Origin: an uncultured Oscillospiraceae bacterium | Lineage (GTDB): Bacteria > Bacillota > Clostridia > Oscillospirales > Oscillospiraceae | Length of the DNA stretch: 64,000 nucleotides | Assembly: GCA_910588975.1 (NCBI GenBank) | Contig: CAJUSE010000007.1 | Span: 1-64,000, forward strand | Reading direction: 5' to 3' | Shown: positions 49,649 through 58,395 of the stretch, piece by piece | How positions within the stretch are numbered: the stretch's first letter is position 1 | Layout of the letters: every line of letters begins with the position of its first letter | Translations under genes and position numbers: made by a program | The notes under the pieces: model-generated | Told to the model about the DNA's origin: nothing | The model's input: only the letters and a program-made list of their open reading frames with translations | Database searches by the model: none

Positions 49649-52321
49649 ATGGACGCCAAGTATTTTGGACTCAACGAGCTGCGTGAGATGTACCTGAAGT
49701 TCTTCGAGAGCAAGGGCCATCTCCGTCTGCCCAGCTTCTCCCTGATCCCCCAGGGGGACGCCTCCCTGCTGCTCATCAACAGCGGCATGGCCCCCATGAA
49801 GCCCTACTTCACCGGGGAGAAGGAGCCCCCCCGCCGCCGGGTGACCACCTGCCAGAAGTGCATCCGCACCGGCGACATTGAAAACATCGGCCACACCGCC
49901 CGCCACGGCACCTACTTTGAGATGCTGGGTAACTTCTCCTTCGGCGACTACTTCAAGACCGAGGCTCTCCACTGGGCCTGGGAGTTCCTCACCTCCCCCG
50001 AGTGGGTGGGCCTGGACCCCGACCGGCTCTATCCCTCCGTCTTTGCCGGCAACGAGACCACCCCCGCCGACGACGAGGCCGTGCGCATCTGGACCGAGGA
50101 GATCGGCGTACCCATGAGCCACATCTACAAGTTCGGCAAGGAGGATAACTTCTGGGAGCACGGCTCCGGCCCCTGCGGCCCCTGCTCGGAGATCTACTAC
50201 GACCGGGGCGAGAAATACGGCTGCGGCAAGCCCGACTGCGCCCCCGGCTGCGACTGTGACCGGTTCGTGGAGGTCTGGAACGTGGTGTTCTCTCAGTTCA
50301 ACAACGATGGCGAGGACCACTACACCGAGCTGGCCCAGAAGAACATCGACACCGGCATGGGCCTGGAGCGTCTGGCCGTGGTCTGTCAGGACGTGGACAG
50401 CCTCTTTGACGTGGACACCGTTATCAACATCACCAACAAGGTCTCCGAGCTCACCGGCGCCCACTACGGTGAGAGCAAGGAGCGGGACGTGTCCCTGCGG
50501 GTCATCACCGACCACATCCGTTCGGCCAGCTTCATGATTTGTGACGGCGTGCTCCCCTCCAACGAGGGCCGGGGCTATGTGCTGCGCCGGCTGCTCCGCC
50601 GGGCCGCCCGCCACGGCAAGCTGCTGGGTGTCAACGAGCCCTTCCTTTACCAGATCATCGATACCGTGATCCACGAGAATGAGGGCCACTACCCTGAGCT
50701 GCGGGAGCGCCAGGACTATATTACCCGGGTCATCCGCTCCGAGGAGGAGAACTTCGCCAAGACCATTGACGGCGGCCTGCGCATTTTTGGCGAGATGCTC
50801 GCCGAGCACAAGGCCAAGGGGGAGACTGTCTTCTCCGGCGCCGACGCTTTCAAGCTCTACGACACTTATGGCTTCCCCATTGACCTGACCATCGAGATGG
50901 CCCAGGACGACGGCATGGAGGTGGACCAGGAGGGCTTCAAGGCCCTCATGGAGGAACAGCGTGTCCGGGCCCGCCAGGCCCGGGAGGCTCTGGGCGACCT
51001 GGGCTGGGCCGGCATCGAGTTCGGCAAGGATATGCCCGAGACCCAGTTTGTGGGCTACACCCACACCACCGTGGAGAATGCCAAGGTGCTGGCCCTGGTG
51101 GTGGAAAATGAGCTGGCCGAGACCATCATGCCCGGTGTGGAGGGCATTGTGGTGCTGGATAAGACCCCCTTCTATGCCGAGATGGGCGGCCAGGTGGCCG
51201 ACCACGGCACCATCACCGTGGGCAGCGGCATCTTTTCCATCAACGATGTGCAGAAGAACAAGGGCGGCAAGTATATGCACTACGGCGTGATGAAGGAGGG
51301 CTCCCTCAAGGTTGGGGACACTGTCACCGCCGCCATTGACGAGGGCCGCCGTAAGGCCATCGCCCGGGCTCATTCGGCCACCCATATGCTGGACAAGGCC
51401 CTGCGTACTGTTCTGGGCGCCCATGTCCAGCAGGCCGGCTCCCTGGTGGAGCCCGACCGGCTGCGCTTCGACTTCACCCACTTCTCCGCCATGACCGCCG
51501 AGGAGCTCAATCAGGTCAGCCGGATGGTCAACGAGGCCATCCTGGAGGGCTATGACATCGTCACCGAGGAGCTGCCCATCGAGGAGGCCAAGCAGCGTGG
51601 GGCCATCGCCCTGTTTGGTGAAAAGTACGGCGATCAGGTCCGGGTGGTGGACATGGGCCGGGGCTGGAGCGTGGAATTCTGCGGCGGCACCCACTTGGAC
51701 AACACCGCCAAGGCGGGCATCTTCCACATCGACAGCGAATTCTCCGTAGCCTCCGGCGTGCGGCGTATTGAGGCCACCACCGGCCTTGCCACCCTGGAGA
51801 CCATGGAGAGCCACCAGACCACCCTCTTCCAGGCGGCTGCTGCCCTGAAGGCCAAGCCCCAGGAGCTGGCCCGGCGCATCGTTCAGGAGATGGAGGAGAT
51901 GCGCAAACTGCGCCACAGTGTGGAGGCCTTCCGGGCCCGTGAGGCCGCCGGCGAGGTATCCAACTTCCTCATGGGAGCCAAGGAGGTGGGCAGCCTGAAG
52001 GTGCTCACCGCCACTCTGCCCAACGCCGATGCCGCCAAGCTGCGCCAGATGGGTGACATGCTCCGGGACAAAGCCCCCAATGTGGTGGCAGTCCTCTCCA
52101 GCGTCAACGAGGGCAAGATCTCCTTCCTGTGCGTGTGCGGGAAAAACGCCGTGGAGGCCGGGGTGAAGGCCGGCGACATCATCCGCACCATCACTGCCAT
52201 CTGCGGTGGCAAGGGCGGCGGCAAGCCCGACTCCGCCATGGGCGGCGGCACCGACCTTCTCAAGTTGGACGATGCTCTGGCCAGTGTGGACGATCTGGTG
52301 GCCAAGGCCCTGGGGCTTTGA
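49649..52321 (+). CDS. alaS: Alanine--tRNA ligase
   Basis: A complete 890-residue AlaRS. The class II aminoacylation domain holds the opening RLPSFSLIPQGDASLLLINSGMAPMKPYF; the editing domain has HSATH (about 573-577) and CGGTH (about 678-682) zinc ligands; the C-terminal DHHA1-type domain has GGKGGGKPDSAMGGGTD. An insertion with cysteines (CGKPDCAPGCDCD, about 192-204) could bind zinc. ATG 49649 follows TAGGAGG. It is controlled by the T-box upstream and followed at once by a DUF4250 gene. Confidence 0.98.
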   Translation: MDAKYFGLNELREMYLKFFESKGHLRLPSFSLIPQGDASLLLINSGMAPMKPYFTGEKEPPRRRVTTCQKCIRTGDIENIGHTARHGTYFEMLGNFSFGDYFKTEALHWAWEFLTSPEWVGLDPDRLYPSVFAGNETTPADDEAVRIWTEEIGVPMSHIYKFGKEDNFWEHGSGPCGPCSEIYYDRGEKYGCGKPDCAPGCDCDRFVEVWNVVFSQFNNDGEDHYTELAQKNIDTGMGLERLAVVCQDVDSLFDVDTVINITNKVSELTGAHYGESKERDVSLRVITDHIRSASFMICDGVLPSNEGRGYVLRRLLRRAARHGKLLGVNEPFLYQIIDTVIHENEGHYPELRERQDYITRVIRSEEENFAKTIDGGLRIFGEMLAEHKAKGETVFSGADAFKLYDTYGFPIDLTIEMAQDDGMEVDQEGFKALMEEQRVRARQAREALGDLGWAGIEFGKDMPETQFVGYTHTTVENAKVLALVVENELAETIMPGVEGIVVLDKTPFYAEMGGQVADHGTITVGSGIFSINDVQKNKGGKYMHYGVMKEGSLKVGDTVTAAIDEGRRKAIARAHSATHMLDKALRTVLGAHVQQAGSLVEPDRLRFDFTHFSAMTAEELNQVSRMVNEAILEGYDIVTEELPIEEAKQRGAIALFGEKYGDQVRVVDMGRGWSVEFCGGTHLDNTAKAGIFHIDSEFSVASGVRRIEATTGLATLETMESHQTTLFQAAAALKAKPQELARRIVQEMEEMRKLRHSVEAFRAREAAGEVSNFLMGAKEVGSLKVLTATLPNADAAKLRQMGDMLRDKAPNVVAVLSSVNEGKISFLCVCGKNAVEAGVKAGDIIRTITAICGGKGGGKPDSAMGGGTDLLKLDDALASVDDLVAKALGL

Positions 52322-52324
52322 GAG

Positions 52325-52498
52325 GTGCTGCCCCAGGATCCCTATATCCTCCTGAGCTACGTCAACACCCGGCTCCGGGATCTCTACCCCACCCTGGAGG
52401 CCTTCTGCCAGGCGGAGGGCGTGGACCGGGAGGAGCTCGTCGCCATTCTGGGTGGGGCTCTGTTTCGCTACGACCCCAGCCTCAACCAGTTCCGCTGA
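52325..52498 (+). CDS. DUF4250 family small protein
   Basis: A 57-residue protein read from GTG 52325 (MLPQDPYILLSYVNTRLRDLYP) to TGA 52498. The LLSYVNTRLRD and REELVAILGG blocks and the RYDPSLNQF ending match the DUF4250 family, common in Clostridia. Function is unknown. Start is three bases after the alaS stop without a clear ribosome-binding site, so translation is probably coupled to alaS and the gene shares T-box control. Confidence 0.75.
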   Translation: MLPQDPYILLSYVNTRLRDLYPTLEAFCQAEGVDREELVAILGGALFRYDPSLNQFR

Positions 52499-52644
52499 AG
52501 GCGGCGGTCAAATCATAAGTTTTTTCTGCCATATTGCCTTTTTCTCCCCCTTGTCGTACAATAAGGGGGAGAAAAGCTTTTTCCAACACACTTCTTACCC
52601 TTGCCTGGCAAGGGCAACACAGAGACAGAAAGGAGTGCTGCTCC

Positions 52645-53055
52645 ATGTCCCAAATGCTCCACCGTGATCCTGAGTGCCTGTTCTGCAAGATCGTCGCCGG
52701 GGACATCCCCTCCAACAAGGTCTATGAGGACGAGCTGTGCTACGCCTTCTACGACATCGACCCCCAGGCCCCCATCCACTTCCTGGTCATCCCCAAGACG
52801 CACATTGGCTCGGTGGCCGAGGTCATCGAGGGTCCGGCCCCCTATACCGCCGAAAGCGCCCTCTCTTCCCCCATCACCACCGGCAATGCCGCCGTGGTGG
52901 GCCACATTTTCGCCGTCATCGCCCAGCTGTGTAAGGATTTGGGCCTGGAGAGCTACCGGGTGGTCTCCAATATCGGAGACCAGGCGGGCCAGAGCGTAAA
53001 GCATCTCCACTTCCATGTTCTGGGCGGGAGGGATATGACTTGGCCCCCCGGTTAA
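52645..53055 (+). CDS. HIT family nucleotide-binding protein
   Basis: A 136-residue histidine-triad hydrolase. The core is KHLHFHVLGG (His-x-His-x-His; about 118-127), with the N-terminal CLFCKIVAGDIPSNKVYEDE. The loop EGPAPYTAESALSSPITTGNAAV (about 62-84) is longer than in ordinary HIT proteins. Members remove AMP from adenylated nucleotides such as the waste of aminoacylation. ATG 52645 follows AAAGGAGTG. Confidence 0.92.
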   Translation: MSQMLHRDPECLFCKIVAGDIPSNKVYEDELCYAFYDIDPQAPIHFLVIPKTHIGSVAEVIEGPAPYTAESALSSPITTGNAAVVGHIFAVIAQLCKDLGLESYRVVSNIGDQAGQSVKHLHFHVLGGRDMTWPPG

Positions 53056-55100
53056 GCGAAAAAGGGTCCAAGGCCCTGTCCATTGTCCTCCAGCTCCTCC
53101 TTTTTGCCGCCCTGGCCCCCTTTGTATGGGCCTTTGTTTTGCTGCGGCTGGACCTCCCTCTGGGGGGCATTTGGAGCGCCGAGGACCTTATCCAAACCGC
53201 TATACTCATCACTGCATGCCTTGCCGTACTCGCCGGCCTTTTTCGGGTCGGGGAGCGGTTTTTGCTGCCCTGGGGCACAGGCTGGAAGGGCCTGTTGGGG
53301 GCTGCCCTGCTGGGTGGCGCCGCCTTTGCCCTGGGCTATTACTTTGACATCAGCATGGCCATTTTGGGCCGGTCCATCCGCCTGCCCCCCCTGGTGGGCT
53401 TCCCCCTCATCACCTTCTTCAAGCTGGGTAATGGGACCGTCTTTGCCATCATCGCTCTGGCCTGCACCAAAGCCCTGCGGGACATGAAGGGCATCGGCAA
53501 GGTCAACTGGGTCCAGATGCTGGTGCTGATACTGGCCCTGAACCTGGTCACCGCCGTCTACGCCTTCACCTCGGAGACGGTTTATGTCTGGGACAACGCC
53601 GGCTACTGGGCCATCGCCCGGACCCTGGCTCAGACCGACACGGTGACCTACAAATCTATCCTGGACGTGCTGCGCACCACCATCACCCTGGACTATAACC
53701 ACCTGCTGGCCTTCCCCATTTCTCTGGTCATGCGGGTCTTTGGCACCAGCCGGACGGTGTTCACCTTTGCCGTGAGCAACCTCTACATTCTCCCCGGCCT
53801 GTGGGGCTTCACCGCTCTGGCCAAAGAAAAGGGCTGGACCGGCCTCATTCCCGCCCAGCTCTTCCCTATGCTGACCTACACCGGCCTTGTGGGCTTTGTG
53901 GATGTGTTCTGCTGCGGGCTGGGCATCTGGGCTTTTGCCATCTACAACAGCGACCGGCCTGCCGCCAGCCGGGGCATCCTGTCCGGACTGCTGCTGGTGC
54001 TCACCTTCCTCTTCCGGCGTTATTTCCTCTTTTTCGCCGCCTCCTTCGGGGTGGCCGCCCTTGTCCAGAAGCTGTTCCGGGAGCCCAAGCACTGGGGAGA
54101 CTTCTTCTCTTTGTTTCTCTCCTGCGCCATCTGTGCTGTCACCTTCACCTACCCCTTCCTGCTGGACAAGGTGCTGGGCACCGACTACGGCGACATCTAC
54201 TCCGCCTACAAAAGCCCTGTCACCAACGACCTACTGCTGTTCTGCCGCTATTTCGGCGCCGTTTTGCTGGTGGTCATCATCGGCGGCGTGCTCTACGGTC
54301 TGGTCAAGAGCAGCGAGCGATATAAGCTGGTCATGGGGGTGACTCAGATCGCCGTATGCTTCGCCGCCTTTGTCTCCATCCAGTCCCATGGGCAGCAGCA
54401 TCTGCTCATGTACCTGCCCGCCATCGCCATGCTCACCATCACCGTATTCAGCATGGCTCCCCAATTCTGGAGTGCCCTGTTCGCCATGGCCATGACCATC
54501 AACTGTTTCATTCCCAAGGCCCAGCTTGGCACAGTGGTAAGCGGCACCTTCCCCGACCTGTTTCCCTCCTTCCACTACTACGGCCCCCAGCGCTCGGACA
54601 TTGACGAGCTGATCCGGTTGGCCGACTTCCTGGACAGTCTCTCCACCGAGGAGGAGCCTAAATCGGCGGTCATTCTGGCCTCCTCCTTCACCTTCAATAC
54701 CGAAACGGTGTCCAGCCTTCGGGCCTCTTTGGATCTGCCTGAGCCCGAACTCACCACCCGGATCCAATACCATGGCACAGTGGACAAGCGGGACCCCTTC
54801 AACTGGAACTCGGTCACCGCCGATTATCTGGTGGTGGGCGACCCTGTCCAGGTCCATCTGGGAGAGGAGAACCAGCAGGTCATGGCCCTGCTGGCCCATC
54901 ATGTGCTGGATGGCACCGGCCCCGGCCAGGCCTATGAGGAGCTGCCCGAGACCTTCCATTTGGCCAACGGTGTCACCGTCCGCATCTTTGAGCGCACCCG
55001 TCCCTGGTGGCTGGAGGAATATTACGACATCTCCGACCCCCTTCAGGAGATGTACCCCGACCACGCCGAGATGTACGAGATCCCCTACTGGATCGAATAA
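53040..55100 (+). CDS. Large multi-spanning membrane protein, possible GT-C glycosyltransferase
   Basis: A 686-residue protein with about twelve hydrophobic helices in residues 10-500 and a soluble C-terminal domain (about 505-686). The loop WDNAGYWAIARTLAQTD (about 184-200) resembles the acidic first extracytoplasmic loop of lipid-sugar-dependent GT-C transferases, but no decisive motif is seen. TTG 53040 has GGGAGGG eight bases upstream and overlaps the HIT gene by 16 bases. A similar-sized membrane protein is convergent at 55195. Confidence 0.6.
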   Translation: MAPRLSEKGSKALSIVLQLLLFAALAPFVWAFVLLRLDLPLGGIWSAEDLIQTAILITACLAVLAGLFRVGERFLLPWGTGWKGLLGAALLGGAAFALGYYFDISMAILGRSIRLPPLVGFPLITFFKLGNGTVFAIIALACTKALRDMKGIGKVNWVQMLVLILALNLVTAVYAFTSETVYVWDNAGYWAIARTLAQTDTVTYKSILDVLRTTITLDYNHLLAFPISLVMRVFGTSRTVFTFAVSNLYILPGLWGFTALAKEKGWTGLIPAQLFPMLTYTGLVGFVDVFCCGLGIWAFAIYNSDRPAASRGILSGLLLVLTFLFRRYFLFFAASFGVAALVQKLFREPKHWGDFFSLFLSCAICAVTFTYPFLLDKVLGTDYGDIYSAYKSPVTNDLLLFCRYFGAVLLVVIIGGVLYGLVKSSERYKLVMGVTQIAVCFAAFVSIQSHGQQHLLMYLPAIAMLTITVFSMAPQFWSALFAMAMTINCFIPKAQLGTVVSGTFPDLFPSFHYYGPQRSDIDELIRLADFLDSLSTEEEPKSAVILASSFTFNTETVSSLRASLDLPEPELTTRIQYHGTVDKRDPFNWNSVTADYLVVGDPVQVHLGEENQQVMALLAHHVLDGTGPGQAYEELPETFHLANGVTVRIFERTRPWWLEEYYDISDPLQEMYPDHAEMYEIPYWIE

Positions 55101-55106
55101 ACATCG

Positions 55107-55146
55107 AAAAAGCCGTCTGCCGAAAATTCGGCAGACGGCTTTTCAA
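55107..55146. terminator. Terminator after the plus-strand membrane protein
   Basis: AAAAGCCGTCTGCCGAA pairs perfectly with TTCGGCAGACGGCTTTT. It can serve both strands. Confidence 0.93.
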
Positions 55147-55194
55147 TTCTACTTTCCCACCTTCGACCTTGTCAGGGGGGGGGGCAAAGGGGAT

Positions 55195-56916
55195 TTAATT
55201 CTCCGTCTCCTCGGGCAAGGTGCGTATGTAGAGCTCTACCATGTCTCGGCGTTCCATTCGGTCAAAGCCATAGGGCTCCAACAGGTGCTCTTTCACATAG
55301 TCCATGTTCCACTTGCCGTCCCGATAGAACAGAATGTATTCCGGCAGCAGCTCGGGCCGCATCTCGTAAAACTCCACCCAGCGGTCCACCGTGGCGTTGC
55401 GGCCATCCTCCAGCCAGGCTGAAAAGGCCCCGTTGCGTAGCTGGGGGAAGATAAGATTGGGCCAGATATCCCCGGCGGCAAAGGCAGCTACCGCCTCCTC
55501 CCTGCCGGCAAAGCTGGCCTGGATGGCCGTAAGCTGACTCTGGTAGCGCTCCGCTGCCTCCTCCCCCACCCGGAACCCGGCAAAAGGCCCTTCGGTCAGG
55601 GTGACGGTAAGGGCGCTGTTGGGCAGAGAGGACCAGTATTTATGATTGACCTTGACGTAAAGCAGCATCCCCATCTGGGTCACCATAAAGCAGGCGGCCA
55701 TGAGCCCCACCGCTCCCCGTCTGGCCCGAATAACCCAATGCTCTCCCTGGAGCTCCTTCATTAAATCAGCCACGAAGCAAATGCTGGCGATTTCAGGAAT
55801 GAGATACATGGCAGTGAAAATGTGGATGCTTTGGTTGGATGCCAAGTGGATGGCCAGGGACTCCCCGAGCCCCATCAGGTAAACGGTAAAGAACAGCCGC
55901 CTGTCCCGCTTCTGGGTCAACAGGTAGGCCATCAGCCCCACCAGTGCCGCAGGGACAAGAGGAAAGTGGTAGCTGTCGACCAGCAAATTTTCCACTGTGC
56001 CGGCCATCATCACCGCCCCCAGGATGGCGGCGGCGGGAAAATAGATCAGGGACCGGCGGTGGCGTCCCCTGTCCAGAAAGGCCAGGGCCAGCAGGCCCAA
56101 CAGCAGTGCAAGGGGCAGGCCGAAGGTCTCCCAAAGGGTGGTACCGTAGCTCAGAAACCGCTGGCTCAGGGAGGGCAGCGGATGAGCCGGGTCGGAGAGG
56201 ATATAGGGCAGGGCGGAGAAGAACTCCAGCACCTCTCCCCGGCTGAAGATAAAGGTAAACAGGGCCACTGCCAGCACCACGCAGCCCATACAGAAATTGG
56301 CGGCGTTGCAGTAGAGAGCCTCCCTGCCCTTCCGCAGGCAATAGAGCTGTACCCCCAAAACATAAAGGGCAAAAATAAGCACCAGATAGGGCGTACACAA
56401 CACCCCGGCGGCAAAGAGCAGGCCGGCGAGGAACCAATCCCACCGGTTTTTGGCACTGTACGCCATCACAGAGGACAGGCATACCGTGTCCAGTGCCAGA
56501 GCGGTGTATCCATAGGCCGGAATGTCAAAGGGGGTAAAGAAAAAAAGCAGACTGGCCGCCCCCAGGGCGTACCAGCCCCGGTCCCGGAGCCGGAGGTACA
56601 CCCCCAGTGAGAACAGACCGTGGACAGCCACATAGAGCCACCGCCACTGGAGCACAATGCCTTCGCTGCCCGGAAACAGGGCGTTGCGCAGGGCCATAAG
56701 GGGCATAGTGAGGAAAGCAGAGAGCTGGGAGCCGTGCCACTCGTCCACCACCAGGGCATCTCCCTGAAGCAGCCGCTTGGGGATGGTGAGATAGAATGCC
56801 TCGTCCCCGCTTGGCATACCCAGGGGCAACTTGAAGGCATAGAGGCAGAGGATAAGGGCAAACACCCCCAGAATACATACGTCCCAAGGCCGTATCTTCT
56901 TCAGGGCCTTCTTCAT
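55195..56916 (-). CDS. Membrane protein with GT-C-like acidic loop
   Basis: A 573-residue protein with about eleven hydrophobic helices and a soluble C-terminal domain (about 430-573). Just after helix 1, LPLGMPSGDEAFYLTIPKRLLQGDALVVDEWHGSQL (about 31-66) has the Asp-Glu pair and arrangement of PMT/ArnT-like GT-C transferases, which move sugars from polyprenyl phosphate on the outer face. The acceptor is unknown. ATG 56916 follows GAGGAAAG. folT lies 25 bases upstream on the same strand. Confidence 0.65.
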   Translation of the reverse strand: MKKALKKIRPWDVCILGVFALILCLYAFKLPLGMPSGDEAFYLTIPKRLLQGDALVVDEWHGSQLSAFLTMPLMALRNALFPGSEGIVLQWRWLYVAVHGLFSLGVYLRLRDRGWYALGAASLLFFFTPFDIPAYGYTALALDTVCLSSVMAYSAKNRWDWFLAGLLFAAGVLCTPYLVLIFALYVLGVQLYCLRKGREALYCNAANFCMGCVVLAVALFTFIFSRGEVLEFFSALPYILSDPAHPLPSLSQRFLSYGTTLWETFGLPLALLLGLLALAFLDRGRHRRSLIYFPAAAILGAVMMAGTVENLLVDSYHFPLVPAALVGLMAYLLTQKRDRRLFFTVYLMGLGESLAIHLASNQSIHIFTAMYLIPEIASICFVADLMKELQGEHWVIRARRGAVGLMAACFMVTQMGMLLYVKVNHKYWSSLPNSALTVTLTEGPFAGFRVGEEAAERYQSQLTAIQASFAGREEAVAAFAAGDIWPNLIFPQLRNGAFSAWLEDGRNATVDRWVEFYEMRPELLPEYILFYRDGKWNMDYVKEHLLEPYGFDRMERRDMVELYIRTLPEETEN

Positions 56917-56940
56917 TCTTTCCTCTCCTCTCTGTCTTTT

Positions 56941-57588
56941 TTAGCCCTCCCAGGGCTCGGGATCCTTCCCAGTCCGACTCTCCCCCTTGGGGATAAGCCC
57001 CATTCGCCGCAAAATGGGGATGAGGGCGATGAGCAGGAAATAGAGCATAGCCGTCTGCACCGGCAGCATCACAAGGTTTTTCCAAAAGCTCTTGACCATG
57101 TAGTAGTAATAGCCCTTGCTGTACAGAATGGCACTCCAGAGCGAGCCCAGCACCACATTGAGGATGTTGGTGGACAGCTTGGCCAAAAATACCCGCAAGA
57201 GCAGCTTGTGGGGCCGAGTATCCCTCATCCGGTAGAGGAACAGGGCATAGAGAAAGGTGCCCACCATAGTGGTGATGGCATAGCCCGGAAAATAGGGCCC
57301 CGAGGGGGCGATCATATAGTTGATGGTATCCTCAGCCGCTCCAAAGACCAGGGCGGTCACAGGCCCCCCCACCATGCCGCATACCGCCCGGGCCAGAAAG
57401 CCCCAGGTCACCCGCACATTGGGATCGGTGGTAGGGATGGAGGGGATGAGAGTCAAGCCGGTGCAGGCGGCGATCATCAGCGCCGCAAAGGCCAGGGTGC
57501 GCACCTTTTTGAAGTCCTGGACTGCCAGGCGCCAATAGGCGGCGGTGAAGGGCGAGGGGCAGGGGTCGTACAGAGTGTTTTCGGACAT
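56941..57588 (-). CDS. folT: ECF folate transporter S component
   Basis: A 215-residue six-helix S component. The THF riboswitch upstream argues for folate. The conserved KVRTLAFAALMIAACTGLTLIPSIP segment (about 27-51) and VRVTWGFLARAVCGMVGGPVTALVFGAAEDTINYMI fit FolT. It would bind folate and dock on the EcfA1A2T module encoded at 7-9.7 kb. ATG 57588 follows AAGGAGGAA, a site the leader can sequester. Confidence 0.9.
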   Translation of the reverse strand: MSENTLYDPCPSPFTAAYWRLAVQDFKKVRTLAFAALMIAACTGLTLIPSIPTTDPNVRVTWGFLARAVCGMVGGPVTALVFGAAEDTINYMIAPSGPYFPGYAITTMVGTFLYALFLYRMRDTRPHKLLLRVFLAKLSTNILNVVLGSLWSAILYSKGYYYYMVKSFWKNLVMLPVQTAMLYFLLIALIPILRRMGLIPKGESRTGKDPEPWEG

Positions 57589-57593
57589 AACAA

Positions 57594-57646
57594 TTCCTCC
57601 TTATGATATTGGCAGCCCTCAAGGGGGTGCCGCACACAAGGAGGAA
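57594..57646 (-). promoter_or_regulatory. Ribosome-binding-site sequestering stem before folT
   Basis: In the mRNA, UUCCUCCUU (57646-57638) is exactly complementary to AAGGAGGAA (57602-57594), the folT ribosome-binding site. It lies between the aptamer and the start codon and would close translation when ligand is bound. Confidence 0.7.
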
Positions 57647-57668
57647 GACAAACCACCGCCCCACATGC

Positions 57669-57770
57669 GGCAGCGGGATGCGGAAAAGGCACTGCGGAGG
57701 TCTCCCTCACTTCGTCCGGCGGACAACTCCCCGTCCCGCCGGCACTGAACACGCCTTTTCCTACTCTGCC
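57669..57770 (-). ncRNA. THF (tetrahydrofolate) riboswitch
   Basis: Reading the minus strand, the leader shows the THF aptamer blocks in order: GGCAGAGTAGG, GTTCAGTGCC, GGGGAGTTGTC, GGACGAAGTGAG, CCGCAGTGCC and CCGCATCCCGCTGCC. These follow the folT-associated THF-I class seen in streptococci and Clostridia. The gene controlled is folT, which agrees with the ligand. Confidence 0.87.
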
Positions 57771-57780
57771 TTATTCTGCT

Positions 57781-57809
57781 ATTCTACCATCATTCGACAC
57801 CGATTGCAA
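57781..57809 (-). promoter_or_regulatory. Promoter of the THF riboswitch-folT unit
   Basis: On the minus strand TTGCAA (57809-57804) and TAGAAT (57786-57781) with a 17-base spacer. Confidence 0.7.
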
Positions 57810-57840
57810 GGCCCGGCGCAGGTCAAATATGCAACCGGGG

Positions 57841-57885
57841 CAAAAAGACTGCGGGGACGGCCCCTCGCCGTCCCCGCAGCCCCTT
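57841..57885 (-). terminator. Terminator after the EamA gene
   Basis: On the minus strand CTGCGGGGACGGC pairs with GCCGTCCCCGCAG, followed by TCTTTTTG. Confidence 0.92.
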
Positions 57886-57888
57886 TTC

Positions 57889-58302
57889 TCACAGCACCAT
57901 AGCCAGGGTGCCCGCCCCGATGAGCAGGCAGCCCACAAAGGACTTCACCGTGAACTTCTCATGGAGAAAGACAAAGGCCATGACCAGGGTGATAACCACG
58001 CTGAGCTTGTCGATGGGCACCACCTTGGATGCCTCCCCGATCTGCAGGGCGTGGTAATAGCACAGCCAGGAGACCCCGGTGGCAAGGCCCGAGAGGATGA
58101 GAAAGATCCAGCTCTTCCGTCCAATGTCCCCCAGCCCCGTCTGGGCGTGGGTGAGAAAGACCATCCCCCAGGACATGACCAGCACCACCACCGTGCGGAT
58201 GGCGGTGGCCAAATTGGAGTTGACCCCCTCAATGCCCACCTTCGCCAAAATAGACGTGAGGGCGGCAAAGACTGCCGAGCCAAGTGCAAAGACAAACCAC
58301 AT
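57889..58302 (-). CDS. EamA-type single-domain transporter
   Basis: A 137-residue protein with five hydrophobic helices and the EamA/DMT pattern (SAVFAALTSILAKVGIEGVNSNLATAIRTVVVL; KLSVVITLVMAFVFLHE). Most family members have two such domains; single-domain ones act as dimers, like SMR exporters. The substrate is unknown. ATG 58302 follows GGAAGGA. The longer start at 58335 lies upstream of this site. Confidence 0.85.
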   Translation of the reverse strand: MWFVFALGSAVFAALTSILAKVGIEGVNSNLATAIRTVVVLVMSWGMVFLTHAQTGLGDIGRKSWIFLILSGLATGVSWLCYYHALQIGEASKVVPIDKLSVVITLVMAFVFLHEKFTVKSFVGCLLIGAGTLAMVL

Positions 58303-58395
58303 AACGATCCTTCCTTTTTCGCTTTTTCGCCCCAAACAGGCGGCGTTTTCCCGTCAGAAAGCCCTCTACGTCCCCTCAAAAGGGGGTAAAACCCT

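Noticed and set aside
49583..51916. Long open frame antisense to alaS
   Set aside because: The alaS reading is unambiguous and covers the same bases; the antisense product shows no conserved motif.
55175..55184. Run of ten G residues, possible phase-variation tract
   Set aside because: It lies between a terminator and the 3' end of a convergent gene, in neither a coding start nor a promoter.
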